From Acinetobacter variabilis (GTDB lineage: Bacteria; Pseudomonadota; Gammaproteobacteria; Pseudomonadales; Moraxellaceae), in contig NZ_KB850112.1 in assembly GCF_000369625.1 (NCBI RefSeq), forward strand, positions 159,194-223,193: DNA of 64,000 bases, read 5' to 3'. Within the stretch, counting starts at the first letter, position 1. Every line of letters begins with the position of its first letter. Position numbers and translations under genes: made by a program. Positions 27,618 to 38,276 of the stretch are shown piece after piece. The notes under the pieces were generated by a model. The model saw nothing but the letters and a program-made list of their open reading frames with translations, was not told the DNA's origin and did not search any database.

Positions 27618-30482
27618 ATGCTCGCGCTAGATATACAACATGTTCGAATGAAACAACACGCCACTGATAAGGCACAAGCGTTGCAATGTCTAGTCGATAT
27701 CTTAGTCGAAGACCAATTGGTTACACCTGATTATATTCATGGGTTGACCGTGCGCGAACAACAAAGTGCAACGTATTTAGGGCAAGGAATTGCCATTCCG
27801 CATGGGACGCCTCAGTCTCGCCAATGTATTTTAAAAACTGGTATTCGTCTGGCACACTTTCCTGAAGGAGTTGTTTGGGACGGTGAAAATAAAATTTATT
27901 TAGCAGTGGTGATTGCTGCGAAATCAGATGAGCATTTGCAAGTCTTACAAATTTTGACGCGAGCTTTAATTAATGATGTCGCTGATCAAGTGAAACAGGC
28001 TCAATCTGCAGAGCAAATTATCGCATTATTACAAGCCCAACCCGCATCTTTGGCATTGCATGAAAATTTAATCGCCACCCAAGTTCCCGCACTTGATGTA
28101 GAAGATTTAATTTGGCAGGCAACACAGTTGCTGAAACAGCAAAAAATGGTGGAGTGTGGTTTTCTGTCGGGTTTAAACCTAAACAGCATGATTCATTTAG
28201 GGGAGGGGGTCTGGTCGATCACTTCTAACCAGCATGTTTTGAGCCCAGCTGTAAGTTTGGTAAAAGCGGAACAGGTTTTAAGCCATCAGCAGGAAATGCT
28301 CAAGACTTTGGTGTGTATTGCCAGTAATGAGCAACTGGATATGCAACGGTTTCAACGGTTAATGGATATTTTGTTTGATACTGAACAAGTTCATACCCTC
28401 AACCAAGAGCAAGATAGTCACCAGTTGGCGCAGTTAATTGGTGCTGAACTGATTCCTGATTGGCCATCTCGTCGTATTGTCTTAGCTAACGCTCATGGTC
28501 TACATGCACGTCCCGCGACACACTTGGTCAATATGACCAAGAAATTTGCAGGGGATATTCTCGTTGCTGTAGATGAGGGGGCTTACGTTTCGGCAAAAAG
28601 TTTAACCAAATTATTAGCCATGGGGTGTCGTCGTGGTCAAACTCTGACTTTTATTGCACAACCCGATACCGATGCTGTAGCAGGCTTAGAACAGATTATT
28701 GATGCAGTTCAACAAGGTTTAGGAGAAGAAGTTGAAGCTGTTGACCTTGTATCTCATCAGCATAGCAGTAGTGCCCCAGTCGTAAATAATTTGGAATTAA
28801 TGCCTTTTGAATCACATGGCGATACGGGTAGCTGCGGTATTGCGGCATCAACTGGCCTTGCTTTTGGTCCTGCACATGTGGTGAAGCCACATGAATTTAG
28901 TTATGAACGTCGCGGACAGAGTTTTAAAGCTGAGAATGAAAAGCTTGAAATTGCACTTCATCAGGTGAAAAATAACTTACGTCAATTCATTGCACATACT
29001 GAATCTACTGCCATTAAGCAGATATTCATGGCACATTTGGAAATGCTGGATGATCCAGACCTCCTCCAAAGTGTACAACGCGGTTTAAAGCAAGGGTTGT
29101 CTGCTGCAGCAGCTTGGCATGATCATATTGAAGTGGCTGCTACCGCACAGGCTGCACTTAGCGATCGTTTACTGGCAGAGCGTGCGGCTGATTTAAGGGA
29201 TATTGGTGAGCGTGTTTTGGCTGCTTTGTGCGGTGTGGCCGATGTCACAGAACCCGAGCAACCTTATATCTTAATTATGCATGATGTTGGCCCGAGTGAT
29301 GTAGCGCGTCTGAATAAAGATCGTGTTGCAGGCATTTTGACCGCGGTTGGTGGAGCGAGTGCCCATAGTGCTATTGTGGCACGTGCTCTGGCTATTCCAG
29401 CAGTCGTAGGTGCGGGTGTAGCTGTTTTAAATATTGAGAACCATGCCACAGTGCTAATTAATGGGGATAGTGGTGAGTATGTGGTCTCACCCGAGCAAAA
29501 TCAGATTGATCATGCCATTGCAGAGCGCCAACGCCAGCGTGAGTTGCGAGAACAAGCGGAACAGCATTGTTTAGAACCTGCCATCACACTGGATCAACAT
29601 CAAGTTGAAATCGCAGCCAATATTGGCAAAGTGGGCGCTACGATACAGGCTGTGGCCGATGGGGCAGAAGCAATTGGTTTGCTACGCACAGAATTGGTCT
29701 TTATGTCACACAGCAGTGCGCCTGATGAGGCTACACAGGAAGCCGATTATCGGGTGGTGTTAGATGCTTTGGCGGATCGTCCATTAGTGGTACGTACACT
29801 TGATGTGGGCGGGGACAAACCTTTGCCGTATTTGCCTATTGAAAAGGAAGAAAATCCATTCTTGGGCTTACGTGGTATTCGTCTGACTTTACGTAAGCCA
29901 GAGTTGTTACGTCAGCAATTGGTTGCTTTACTTAAAGCAGCAGATAATCGCCCATTAAGAATTATGTTTCCGATGATTGGGCGGGTTGAAGAATGGCGAG
30001 CGGCAAAAGCAATTTTGGATGAGGTTCGCATACAGCATCCATGTGAAAACTTACAAGTCGGTATTATGATTGAGGTTCCTGCGGCAGCATTGTTGGCTCC
30101 AATTCTTGCTCAAGAAGTTGATTTTTTTAGTATTGGAACCAATGACTTGACTCAATATACTCTGGCGATTGACCGTGGTCATCCACTGTTGTCTGCTGAA
30201 GCTGATGGTTTACATCCGAGTATTTTGTTATTGATTGATCAAACTGTTCGGGCAGCACATCAGCATGGTAAATGGGTGGGCATTTGTGGTGAATTGGCTG
30301 CTGATCCAAAAGCTGTGCCTGTATTGATAGGCTTGGGCGTGGATGAGTTGAGTATGTCGAGTACCAGTATTCCATTGGTGAAGGCGCAAATTCGTGGTTT
30401 GAACTATATAAATTGCCAACAGGTCGCTCAGCAAGCCTTAAGTTGTGACAGTGCAACTGCCGTACGTGCATTGGTGGAGTAA
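27618..30482 (+). CDS. fruB: fructose PTS fusion protein: EIIA(Fru)-HPr-enzyme I
   Basis: Carries phosphate from PEP to the fructose permease. The 954-residue protein joins an EIIA domain (GIAIPHGTP, phospho-His near 52), a linker, an HPr domain (ANAHGLHARPA, phospho-His near 293), and a full enzyme I from about 405 (GGASAHSAIVARALAIPAVVG with the active His; C-terminal PEP-binding barrel with GTNDLTQY and CGELAADP). ATG 27618 with AAGGA at 27607 is preferred to the ATG 36 bp earlier. The first gene of fruBKA; it supplies all general PTS steps in one polypeptide. Confidence 0.93.
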   Translation: MLALDIQHVRMKQHATDKAQALQCLVDILVEDQLVTPDYIHGLTVREQQSATYLGQGIAIPHGTPQSRQCILKTGIRLAHFPEGVVWDGENKIYLAVVIAAKSDEHLQVLQILTRALINDVADQVKQAQSAEQIIALLQAQPASLALHENLIATQVPALDVEDLIWQATQLLKQQKMVECGFLSGLNLNSMIHLGEGVWSITSNQHVLSPAVSLVKAEQVLSHQQEMLKTLVCIASNEQLDMQRFQRLMDILFDTEQVHTLNQEQDSHQLAQLIGAELIPDWPSRRIVLANAHGLHARPATHLVNMTKKFAGDILVAVDEGAYVSAKSLTKLLAMGCRRGQTLTFIAQPDTDAVAGLEQIIDAVQQGLGEEVEAVDLVSHQHSSSAPVVNNLELMPFESHGDTGSCGIAASTGLAFGPAHVVKPHEFSYERRGQSFKAENEKLEIALHQVKNNLRQFIAHTESTAIKQIFMAHLEMLDDPDLLQSVQRGLKQGLSAAAAWHDHIEVAATAQAALSDRLLAERAADLRDIGERVLAALCGVADVTEPEQPYILIMHDVGPSDVARLNKDRVAGILTAVGGASAHSAIVARALAIPAVVGAGVAVLNIENHATVLINGDSGEYVVSPEQNQIDHAIAERQRQRELREQAEQHCLEPAITLDQHQVEIAANIGKVGATIQAVADGAEAIGLLRTELVFMSHSSAPDEATQEADYRVVLDALADRPLVVRTLDVGGDKPLPYLPIEKEENPFLGLRGIRLTLRKPELLRQQLVALLKAADNRPLRIMFPMIGRVEEWRAAKAILDEVRIQHPCENLQVGIMIEVPAAALLAPILAQEVDFFSIGTNDLTQYTLAIDRGHPLLSAEADGLHPSILLLIDQTVRAAHQHGKWVGICGELAADPKAVPVLIGLGVDELSMSSTSIPLVKAQIRGLNYINCQQVAQQALSCDSATAVRALVE

Positions 30483-30488
30483 TTACGA

Positions 30489-31421
30489 ATGGCTAAGATA
30501 TTAAGCATTACTCTGAATCCTGCAATTGACCTCACCGTGCAATTGGATCAACTAAAAGTTGGCGAGGTCAATCGTCAGTTAACGGCCCAAAGCCATGCAG
30601 CAGGTAAAGGCTTAAACGTGGCACAGGTCCTTAAGGATTTGGGACATGAACTGATTGTGAGTGGCTTTTTGGGGCAAGACAACCGTCAAATTTTTGACCA
30701 TCATATCCAGCAAGAGCAATTTGATAACCAATTTATTTATGTTGCAGGTGAAACACGACAAAACATTAAAGTTGCAGAAGCTTCTGGTCAGATGACTGAC
30801 ATCAATGGCAAGGGCTTTTTTGTAGATACCTCAGCAAAACAACAACTATGTGAACGTTTATCTCAACTGATTTTAGAAGTTGATGTGATTGTGATTGCTG
30901 GCAGTTTGCCACAAGGGTTTTCTGCAGAAGAGCTTTCGACACTGATTCTATGGTTACAGTCTGCTGGTAAAAAAGTCGCAGTAGATACCAGTGGTGTTGC
31001 GTTGAAAGCAGCAATTGCTGCCCATCCTTGGTTGATTAAGCCTAATACAGATGAGTTGACGGAAACCTACCATTTGCCAGCAGAAACGTTTGCAGAACAG
31101 CAGCATCTTTTTGCCAGTTTAAATAGTCAGATCGAACATATTGTGGTCTCGATGGGTGAAAACGGAGTGAACTGGCTTCACCGCACGCAACCCCTGCATG
31201 CTACTGCACCGAAAGTCACCGTCCAAAGTACGGTGGGTGCGGGAGATTCCTTGCTGGCAGGTATGATTCATGGCTTGTTGAGTTCAACTTCCCCAGAAGA
31301 AACATTGAAAACAGCAACCGCAATTGCGAGCAACGCTGTGACCCAAATTGGGTTTGCCCTTCCAGACTTTGCTGTTATTGAAGATTTGAAATCGCAAATC
31401 TCAGTCCAATCATTGAGTTAA
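30489..31421 (+). CDS. fruK: 1-phosphofructokinase
   Basis: Converts fructose-1-phosphate from the PTS into fructose-1,6-bisphosphate. A 310-residue PfkB-family sugar kinase with the N-terminal substrate motif AAGKGLNVAQVLKDLG (about 38-53) and the C-terminal signature TVGAGDSLLAGMIHG (about 248-262) with the catalytic Asp. It starts 6 bp after fruB and ends 4 bp before fruA, so the three are one operon. Confidence 0.95.
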   Translation: MAKILSITLNPAIDLTVQLDQLKVGEVNRQLTAQSHAAGKGLNVAQVLKDLGHELIVSGFLGQDNRQIFDHHIQQEQFDNQFIYVAGETRQNIKVAEASGQMTDINGKGFFVDTSAKQQLCERLSQLILEVDVIVIAGSLPQGFSAEELSTLILWLQSAGKKVAVDTSGVALKAAIAAHPWLIKPNTDELTETYHLPAETFAEQQHLFASLNSQIEHIVVSMGENGVNWLHRTQPLHATAPKVTVQSTVGAGDSLLAGMIHGLLSSTSPEETLKTATAIASNAVTQIGFALPDFAVIEDLKSQISVQSLS

Positions 31422-31425
31422 TACG

Positions 31426-33108
31426 ATGCAAGAGATAAAACATATTTTATTTGTGCCACATAGTCCCGAGCAGCCGATTAATGCAGTGATTTTGGCCAAA
31501 AAACTCTCCAAAGCAGCGACAGCACTTGGTATTTCCAATGATGTGGCGACATCAGTCGAGCATCTCGATTTATCAAATGTTATTGATACAGTTGTTTTTG
31601 TTGGACAGAAGTCGGTAGATGCGGATCAACTGCGTGACAAGGTTGTGAAAGTCATTGGTTTGAATAACGCACAACACGATGCGATCATGCTTTTGCAACA
31701 AGTTCTTGAGCATTCAGATGCTTTAGATGAAACTACTGCAGCCAATGTAGGGATTACACGGTTTGTCGCCATTACAGCATGTCCAACTGGTGTTGCGCAT
31801 ACGTTTATGGCGGCCGAAGCCTTACAACAGGGTGCAGTAAAGCACGGTTATCAGATTGATGTTGAAACCCAAGGATCGGTTGGGGCTAAAAATATTTTAT
31901 CGGCAGAAAGTATTGCCAAAGCAGATGTGGTGATCTTAGCAACGGATATTGAGGTCAATACAGATCGCTTTGTAGGCAAACGTGTATATCGCTGCAGTAC
32001 AGGATTTGCCCTTAAGCAAACGGATAAGACTTTTGCAAATGCAATTGCTGAGGCCAAAGTGCTTGAAACGGGTAAGCAAACAGCCACTAAGACAGAAAAT
32101 GAAAACAAAGAAAAAACTGGAATTTATAAACACCTTTTAACAGGGGTATCTTTCATGCTGCCGATGGTGGTGGCGGGCGGTTTGATCATTGCCATCTCGT
32201 TTATGTTTGGCCTCAATCCTGTTGAAGGAAGCTTTGCCGCATCCTTAAAGCAAATAGGTGCTGCAGCATTTACTCTTATGGTACCTATGCTGGCAGGTTA
32301 CATTGCTTATTCTATTGCGGATCGTCCGGGTTTAACTCCAGGTTTGATTGGCGGTTTACTTGCCACACAATTAGAGGCAGGCTTTCTCGGTGGATTAGTT
32401 GCAGGTTTTATTGCAGGTTATATTGCGTTATTTTTATCGAAGCAGCTTAAACTCCCAAGTAGCTTAGAAGCATTAAAACCAATATTGATTATTCCACTAT
32501 TGGCCAGTTTAGCTGTTGGTTTAATCATGATTTATGTGGTTGGACAGCCTGTTGCACAATTGTTTGAATTACTCACACACTTCCTTGCCAATATGGGGAC
32601 GACCAATGCCATGATCATGGGGATTATCCTTGGGAGTATGATGTGTATTGATGTTGGAGGGCCAATAAATAAAGCGGCTTATGCCTTTACGGTGGGCTTA
32701 CTTACGTCACAAACATACGGACCGATGGCGATTACCATGGCTGCGGGTATGGTACCGCCATTGGGTATGGCAATTGCAACTTTTCTGGCAAAGTATAAAT
32801 TTACCAAACCTGAGCAAGATGCAGGGAAGGCTGCTGTAGTTCTGGGCCTATGTTTCATTTCGGAAGGTGCTATTCCGTTTGCTGCCAAAGACCCGATTCG
32901 AGTGCTTCCATGCGCGATCGCAGGTGGTGCTGTAACTGGGGCTTTGGTTGCATTATTTAAATGTGAACTAGTCACTCCGCATGGCGGTGTAATGGTGCTG
33001 ATCATTCCGAATGCGATGAATTATCCATTAAAATATTTATTGGCGATTGCGATTGGAAGTGTGGTGACTGGTGTAGCTTATGCCGTGATAAAACAACGGT
33101 TAGAATAA
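31426..33108 (+). CDS. fruA: fructose-specific PTS enzyme IIBC
   Basis: Inner-membrane permease that imports fructose as fructose-1-phosphate. The 560 residues comprise a degenerate EIIB' domain (1-100), an EIIB domain with the phosphorylated Cys in ITACPTGVAHTFMAAEAL (about 118-135), and a polytopic EIIC domain from about 225 with GGPINKAAYAF and FISEGAIPFAAKDP. The module order and length match FruA. Confidence 0.95.
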   Translation: MQEIKHILFVPHSPEQPINAVILAKKLSKAATALGISNDVATSVEHLDLSNVIDTVVFVGQKSVDADQLRDKVVKVIGLNNAQHDAIMLLQQVLEHSDALDETTAANVGITRFVAITACPTGVAHTFMAAEALQQGAVKHGYQIDVETQGSVGAKNILSAESIAKADVVILATDIEVNTDRFVGKRVYRCSTGFALKQTDKTFANAIAEAKVLETGKQTATKTENENKEKTGIYKHLLTGVSFMLPMVVAGGLIIAISFMFGLNPVEGSFAASLKQIGAAAFTLMVPMLAGYIAYSIADRPGLTPGLIGGLLATQLEAGFLGGLVAGFIAGYIALFLSKQLKLPSSLEALKPILIIPLLASLAVGLIMIYVVGQPVAQLFELLTHFLANMGTTNAMIMGIILGSMMCIDVGGPINKAAYAFTVGLLTSQTYGPMAITMAAGMVPPLGMAIATFLAKYKFTKPEQDAGKAAVVLGLCFISEGAIPFAAKDPIRVLPCAIAGGAVTGALVALFKCELVTPHGGVMVLIIPNAMNYPLKYLLAIAIGSVVTGVAYAVIKQRLE

Positions 33109-33133
33109 GCCCTTCATAGAAGCTTTGTGAAAG

Positions 33134-33526
33134 CTATTTAGTGCAATAAATGAATATTATGCTCAATCCAATTTGGATCAGTTGGAGAGTCTCTGCTTGA
33201 ATTTGTCCAGGTAGTAGGTCATGAGCGATATTGCTGAACCGGATTGCAACCTTACAAATCGAGCCAATAATTTCATCAACTTCTTGGACACAAAGTTCCG
33301 CTTCCTGAGTACCAAGTTTCACAAGAGCTTGTCGAGGAATATTCAGTGCCTCACCCATGATATCCATTTGATGTGCAGGAAAGTTCTAAACCTCTACTGA
33401 TCGCTTCTGCACTGTATTCAAAGGCGATTAATGGCCGACCTGTGATTGCGGTTGAGGAGACCAATGTACCCCAAAGCCAATATTCACCCCATCCATTGTA
33501 GTAAACATTAAGTTTTTGAGCATGGA
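33134..33526 (-). pseudogene. hipA relic (N-terminal and C-terminal fragments)
   Basis: On the minus strand LNVYYNGWGEYWLWGTLVSS...FEYSAEAISRGLELS is the start of a HipA-type kinase (beta-strand domain). It then breaks with a stop, and ALNIPRQALVKLGTQEAEL... resembles a HipA C-terminal helix. The kinase core is missing. It is a different HipA subtype from the intact one at 36987. The identification of the second half is less sure. Confidence 0.6.
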
Positions 33527-33620
33527 TTTATTTCCTTTTGATACGTTGGCGAGCACTACTGTTCTGAAATGACAGCTTTGTCCGTTATAATTGTATAAAC
33601 ATTTTTGGTTTCTGGTAATT

Positions 33621-36600
33621 ATGTCCTCATTGATCAATTTTCTATCTCGCTTTAGTACTGCAACTCTTCAGCGCAGTCTGAGCTATGCTAAACACATTGA
33701 TAGGGAAACGATTGAATTCTTTGAGGACAAAGACGGGGTTACGATGTATGCCCAAATTGAAGGGACAGATTATTACGATACTGCAATTACCTATAATCCC
33801 CAAAAAGACCGTTTAATCGATGACGATTGCACTTGTCCGGTTGGATATAACTGTAAACATGCTGCTGCTTTAGCGCGGTTATTCTTTCAAGAATATCGTC
33901 AGGAATTTCAGCAGCGTTATGCTGACTCTCAATCCCCGCAGGGAATCGCAAAACGCCAACGGGGGGATGATCAGGCGCAGCGCTGGTTGAATGATTTTAA
34001 ACGGTATTTACAACAGACTGAACCAGAGCAATCTGTCAAAACAAACAATTATTTAATTTACCTGCTAGATCAGTCTGTCAGCTTAAAGAAATTGACAGTT
34101 GATGTTCAGAAGGCCAGACGCAATAAAAATGGCTCAATTGCGGGGGAAAGTTATTATACCCAATATGAAAATATCACCAGAAAGCATCTGACTTTACCTG
34201 AACAAAAACGACAATTATTTAACCAGATTTATTATTATGCCAAAATAAACAGTGACGAACGCTTTTATCAAAGCAATCTCGATATCTCCAGCATTTTATT
34301 GGAGCATTTCAAATCTTTTATTCAAAGTGGCGATGTGTACTGGCAAAAAAAGAGCCATACTGCACTTCAATGGTCAGAACAAGGCTACAACATCGAATTT
34401 AGATGGGAACAAGGGGCTAAACAACAGACAGAGCATTTAAACATTGAATTGGTCAATGGTGATATTCGACTCGATTTGAAATTAAATCCACATATTCAGA
34501 TTCTCGCGAGCCAGCCACCGTGTTATGTGGATATTCAACAGAACACGGTGGGCCAGTTATATGGTGAATATACGGCAAATCTTCTGTACCATTTTTTACA
34601 GATGCCTGATCTTCCATCTATGCTCTTGCCAGAGTTTGAGAAACTGACTCATCAATATTCAGACGTGAAAAATCTACCTCAGCCCGAGTCTATTCAGCAT
34701 ATTGATGTCCTTGAGGGAAGTCCCCAGCCAATTTTACGCTTCGGTGTTTTAGATAAATTTGATTGGAAATGGGAAGAGTCTGTTTGTGCCGAAATTGAAT
34801 TCTCCTATGTAGGCGGACGAATAAAAGCAGGTACATCAGGTGACAGTTTTATTGGTGAGCAGCATGGCAAAATGGTGCGACAGCTTCGGAACTTAGTTCA
34901 GGAACAACAGTCAATCCAGCGTTTACAGCTATTGGTCGAATCACTGAAGTGGGTGAAAGATCTTAATTATTACCAGCAATTAAAACTGGATAAACAACGT
35001 CTTGATTCTATGGTTTTTGCGTTCTATGGAGACTGGATCAAACAGCTGATGCCCATCAATCAAATTGAATTGATTGGATGGCAGATAGAGCATCTGGAAC
35101 ACAGCCCATTTAAGCTGCAATATGTTGAAAATTTAAATATTTCCATCACTGAATCTGAAAGCCAACAAGACTGGTTCAATATCGGGGCGACCGTTCAGGA
35201 CAGTGCAGGCAATAGCTATGATTTACTCGATGCACTTGTGGCTTTGGTGAAAGAACAGCCTGATTTACTTGATCCACGGATTTTTGGTCATCTGAATGAC
35301 AGTCACATTTTCACCCTGAAAACTGCAGCGGATCAACCAGATTTGGCTTTATCCGCAAAGGACATTAAGCCGGTATTGTTGCATCTGCAGAGCATTTTAC
35401 AGCAAGAAGAGCGTAGCATAGATCGCTATGATGCGAGTCAACTATTAGAATTACAACATCATCTGGGGATGGTGTGGCAGGTCAGTAATCGCCTGCAGCA
35501 ATTTGCGCAGAAATTCAAACAAGGCTATCAGCAACAACTGCCGACACCACAAGGTTTTCAGGGGGAATTACGTCCATACCAGCAGCAGGGCCTAGGCTGG
35601 TTACAGTTTTTAAGGGAAACCCAGCATGGCGGGATTCTGGCGGATGATATGGGTTTGGGTAAAACAGCACAAACTTTAGCCCACTTACTCATGGAAAAGC
35701 AGGCTGGTCATTTGCAGGACAGACCCGCCTTAATTGTTGCACCCACATCGCTGATGCATAACTGGTTCAAAGAAGCGGAAAAATTTACCCCTGAGCTCAA
35801 GGTACTGCTGCTACAAGGCCCCGACCGCCATCAGTATTTTGAGCAGATTTCACACTATGATATTGTGTTAACCACCTACCCGCTCTTGGCGAGAGATGAA
35901 GAGCAACTGAAGCAATATGAATATCATCAACTCATTCTGGATGAAGCGCAGAATATTAAAAATCCGCGTGCCAAAGCTGCACAGGTAGTACGGCAATTAA
36001 CAGCGCGACATCGTCTATGTCTAACTGGTACACCTATGGAAAATCATTTGGGTGAGCTGTGGGCACTATTTTATTTTCTAATGCCAGGATTTTTATATTC
36101 ACAAGAAATCTTTAATAAAAAGTACCGCTATCCTATTGAAAAACGCGGTGATCAGCAGTTAAGGCAAAAGTTGGTAAACCGCATTAAACCCTTTATTTTA
36201 CGTCGCTTGAAAACTGACGTTGCCAAGGAATTGCCTGAAAAAACCACGATTGAAGTCAATATTGACATGAATGAGCAGCAATCCAAGCTATACGAGGCTG
36301 TTCGCGCCACGATGCAGGCAAATATTCAGAAAATTGTGGCAGAAAAAGGCTTTAAGCGTAGTCAAATCCAAATTTTAGATGCCTTGCTGAAGCTGCGTCA
36401 GGTCTGTTGTCATCCTAGCTTGCTGAAACTGGATTCAGTTAAAACCGGGCAGGCGTATTCTGCCAAACTTGAACAGTTGATGGATATGGTTGTTCCAATG
36501 GTGGAAGAGGGACGAAAAATTCTTATTTTCTCTCAGTTTACCTCAATGTTGGAACTGATTGAACAACAGCTCCATCACGCAGAAATTGGCTATGTGAAGC

Positions 36601-36968
36601 TGACTGGAAAGACCAAAAAGCGAGATGAAGTCATTACAGCATTTCAGTCTGGACAAGTGCCGGTATTTTTAATCAGTCTGAAAGCAGGAGGGGTTGGTCT
36701 GAATCTAACTGCCGCAGATACGGTCATTCACTATGATCCATGGTGGAACCCTGCTGCTGAAGATCAAGCTTCAGATCGTGCATGGCGGATTGGACAGGAC
36801 AAGCCGGTATTTGTGTATAAGCTGATTACCAATAAAAGCATAGAAGAAAAAATTATTGCCTTGCAGCAGAATAAAGCAGAACTGGCACAGTCTATTCTAA
36901 GCACAGATCATGAGGGAGAAGTGAAACTGACGGAAAATGATGTGATGAAATTGTTTGAGAAATTTTAG
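33621..36968 (+). CDS. SWIM zinc-finger SNF2-family helicase/ATPase
   Basis: A 1115-residue Swi2/Snf2 ATPase of the HepA-like group. An N-terminal SWIM zinc finger (CTCPVGYNCKHAAAL near 67-81) is followed by a long variable region. The ATPase core has Walker A DDMGLGKTAQT (near 675), LDEAQNIKN (near 770), LTGTPMENHLGELW, and a C-terminal helicase half with LISLKAGGVGLNLT and AEDQASDRAWRIGQ. Such proteins remodel protein-DNA complexes. The precise role is unknown; proximity to hipBA may be incidental. ATG 33621 has only a weak ribosome site. Confidence 0.88.
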   Translation: MSSLINFLSRFSTATLQRSLSYAKHIDRETIEFFEDKDGVTMYAQIEGTDYYDTAITYNPQKDRLIDDDCTCPVGYNCKHAAALARLFFQEYRQEFQQRYADSQSPQGIAKRQRGDDQAQRWLNDFKRYLQQTEPEQSVKTNNYLIYLLDQSVSLKKLTVDVQKARRNKNGSIAGESYYTQYENITRKHLTLPEQKRQLFNQIYYYAKINSDERFYQSNLDISSILLEHFKSFIQSGDVYWQKKSHTALQWSEQGYNIEFRWEQGAKQQTEHLNIELVNGDIRLDLKLNPHIQILASQPPCYVDIQQNTVGQLYGEYTANLLYHFLQMPDLPSMLLPEFEKLTHQYSDVKNLPQPESIQHIDVLEGSPQPILRFGVLDKFDWKWEESVCAEIEFSYVGGRIKAGTSGDSFIGEQHGKMVRQLRNLVQEQQSIQRLQLLVESLKWVKDLNYYQQLKLDKQRLDSMVFAFYGDWIKQLMPINQIELIGWQIEHLEHSPFKLQYVENLNISITESESQQDWFNIGATVQDSAGNSYDLLDALVALVKEQPDLLDPRIFGHLNDSHIFTLKTAADQPDLALSAKDIKPVLLHLQSILQQEERSIDRYDASQLLELQHHLGMVWQVSNRLQQFAQKFKQGYQQQLPTPQGFQGELRPYQQQGLGWLQFLRETQHGGILADDMGLGKTAQTLAHLLMEKQAGHLQDRPALIVAPTSLMHNWFKEAEKFTPELKVLLLQGPDRHQYFEQISHYDIVLTTYPLLARDEEQLKQYEYHQLILDEAQNIKNPRAKAAQVVRQLTARHRLCLTGTPMENHLGELWALFYFLMPGFLYSQEIFNKKYRYPIEKRGDQQLRQKLVNRIKPFILRRLKTDVAKELPEKTTIEVNIDMNEQQSKLYEAVRATMQANIQKIVAEKGFKRSQIQILDALLKLRQVCCHPSLLKLDSVKTGQAYSAKLEQLMDMVVPMVEEGRKILIFSQFTSMLELIEQQLHHAEIGYVKLTGKTKKRDEVITAFQSGQVPVFLISLKAGGVGLNLTAADTVIHYDPWWNPAAEDQASDRAWRIGQDKPVFVYKLITNKSIEEKIIALQQNKAELAQSILSTDHEGEVKLTENDVMKLFEKF

Positions 36969-36986
36969 CTTGGTTACAGGTTTCCT

Positions 36987-38276
36987 CTAATCATCTGTAA
37001 GTATCTGAAAGTCTGGATGCAATTTTTTCCAATGTTCTCTTAATTTTTCTTTATGAACAGAAAACATAGGTAAGTCTAGTAATAGCACTTGCCATACTGA
37101 CCGTGCTTTGTCCATGATCGCGTGAAGTTGTTTTTCAATAACACGCCATGGAACACCGACTTTTTCAGCCCATTGTTCAAAGTGTTTCATCTCAGCTAAA
37201 TACCAATCTTTATTTTTGGCAAGATTCAATGCGAAATGAAGCTCATTTTCAATATATACACTAGTCATCAATATATCGTATGCGGGAGATAATCTTGGTG
37301 TTCTTTTGTCCTGATAAATCATACTCCAGTTTTTTAAGTGTGCATCTCCATTGGCGAGCAAAATGTTGACAAGTAAGTGGCTGGCAACTTGCTGAATATC
37401 AAGAATTTTGTTATATGAAAATTGATAAATGATCTTTCCTATCTGCTCATAATTTGTGGTGCTGTATTTCTGCTGTGGATATGCACCGAAGATCTGAGCA
37501 AAGTCTTCGATGTGAATAAGCTCTGTAGTATCAGCAGTACTCTGTCTATCAAATCTTTTGATTGCAAAAGCATATTGCTCTTGGGGTAAATTTAATGGTG
37601 GAAGGTTTTGTAAGAGTGCCATATCCACCAAGCGAATCTCAGAGACATCTATTCCGACCATTTTGGCAAGGCTCATCATAGGATATTCATTTAGCGGAAC
37701 AAAAGCATGTCTGGAAGAAGGAGTTTTGACAATCCAGTCCCCGTGTAGAGACGATTCCGTTGCCTGGACTAGTGTAAAACGCCCATCTTTGGCTTTCATG
37801 GAAAACTTCATTTGGACGCCGGCCAAGGAAAACTTATTATCTGTTCGGATCTCCTGTTTTAAGATCTGATCTGGATTAGAGATCTGCAGTTTGAATTTTA
37901 TTTCATCTGGAATTTCTTCTGGATCTAATGGAGTCGCAATGAGTGCTCCAGGTAAATCATGACCTAAAGCTGCCAATAACTGAAATTCATTGTCTATATG
38001 TACTTTGAGGCTTTGTGCAATCAGTTCGCGTAATGCACCTTCTGGTAGCAAGTTTGATAGCAAGGGATGTAAACGCTGATGTGTAACATAGGTCTTTTCT
38101 AAAATCCTATCCACTTGAGGATACAAGGGGGAAGTCAGCAGGCTCAAGGTCGGGCGTTGCTGATCAGAGCGGAAGGAATCTGTAAAAACCAGAATATTTT
38201 TTCCGCTCTGAAATCCCGCCAAGTATCCAACGATACCGTGATGTAATGTTAATTTCAGGACGGCAACAGTATTCAT
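36987..38276 (-). CDS. hipA: HipA-family serine/threonine kinase toxin
   Basis: Phosphorylates a cytoplasmic target (glutamyl-tRNA synthetase for E. coli HipA) to induce dormancy. The 429-residue protein has a HipA N-terminal domain (GYLAGFQSGKNILVFTDSF), the activation segment around SLAGVQMKFSM (about 165), the catalytic NGDAHLKNWS (about 299-308), and a metal-binding LSPAYDIL. The start is fixed by ATGA overlap with hipB: ATG at 38274-38276 overlaps the antitoxin stop TGA. The GGAGGAGAGG ribosome site lies inside hipB. Confidence 0.9.
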   Translation of the reverse strand: MNTVAVLKLTLHHGIVGYLAGFQSGKNILVFTDSFRSDQQRPTLSLLTSPLYPQVDRILEKTYVTHQRLHPLLSNLLPEGALRELIAQSLKVHIDNEFQLLAALGHDLPGALIATPLDPEEIPDEIKFKLQISNPDQILKQEIRTDNKFSLAGVQMKFSMKAKDGRFTLVQATESSLHGDWIVKTPSSRHAFVPLNEYPMMSLAKMVGIDVSEIRLVDMALLQNLPPLNLPQEQYAFAIKRFDRQSTADTTELIHIEDFAQIFGAYPQQKYSTTNYEQIGKIIYQFSYNKILDIQQVASHLLVNILLANGDAHLKNWSMIYQDKRTPRLSPAYDILMTSVYIENELHFALNLAKNKDWYLAEMKHFEQWAEKVGVPWRVIEKQLHAIMDKARSVWQVLLLDLPMFSVHKEKLREHWKKLHPDFQILTDD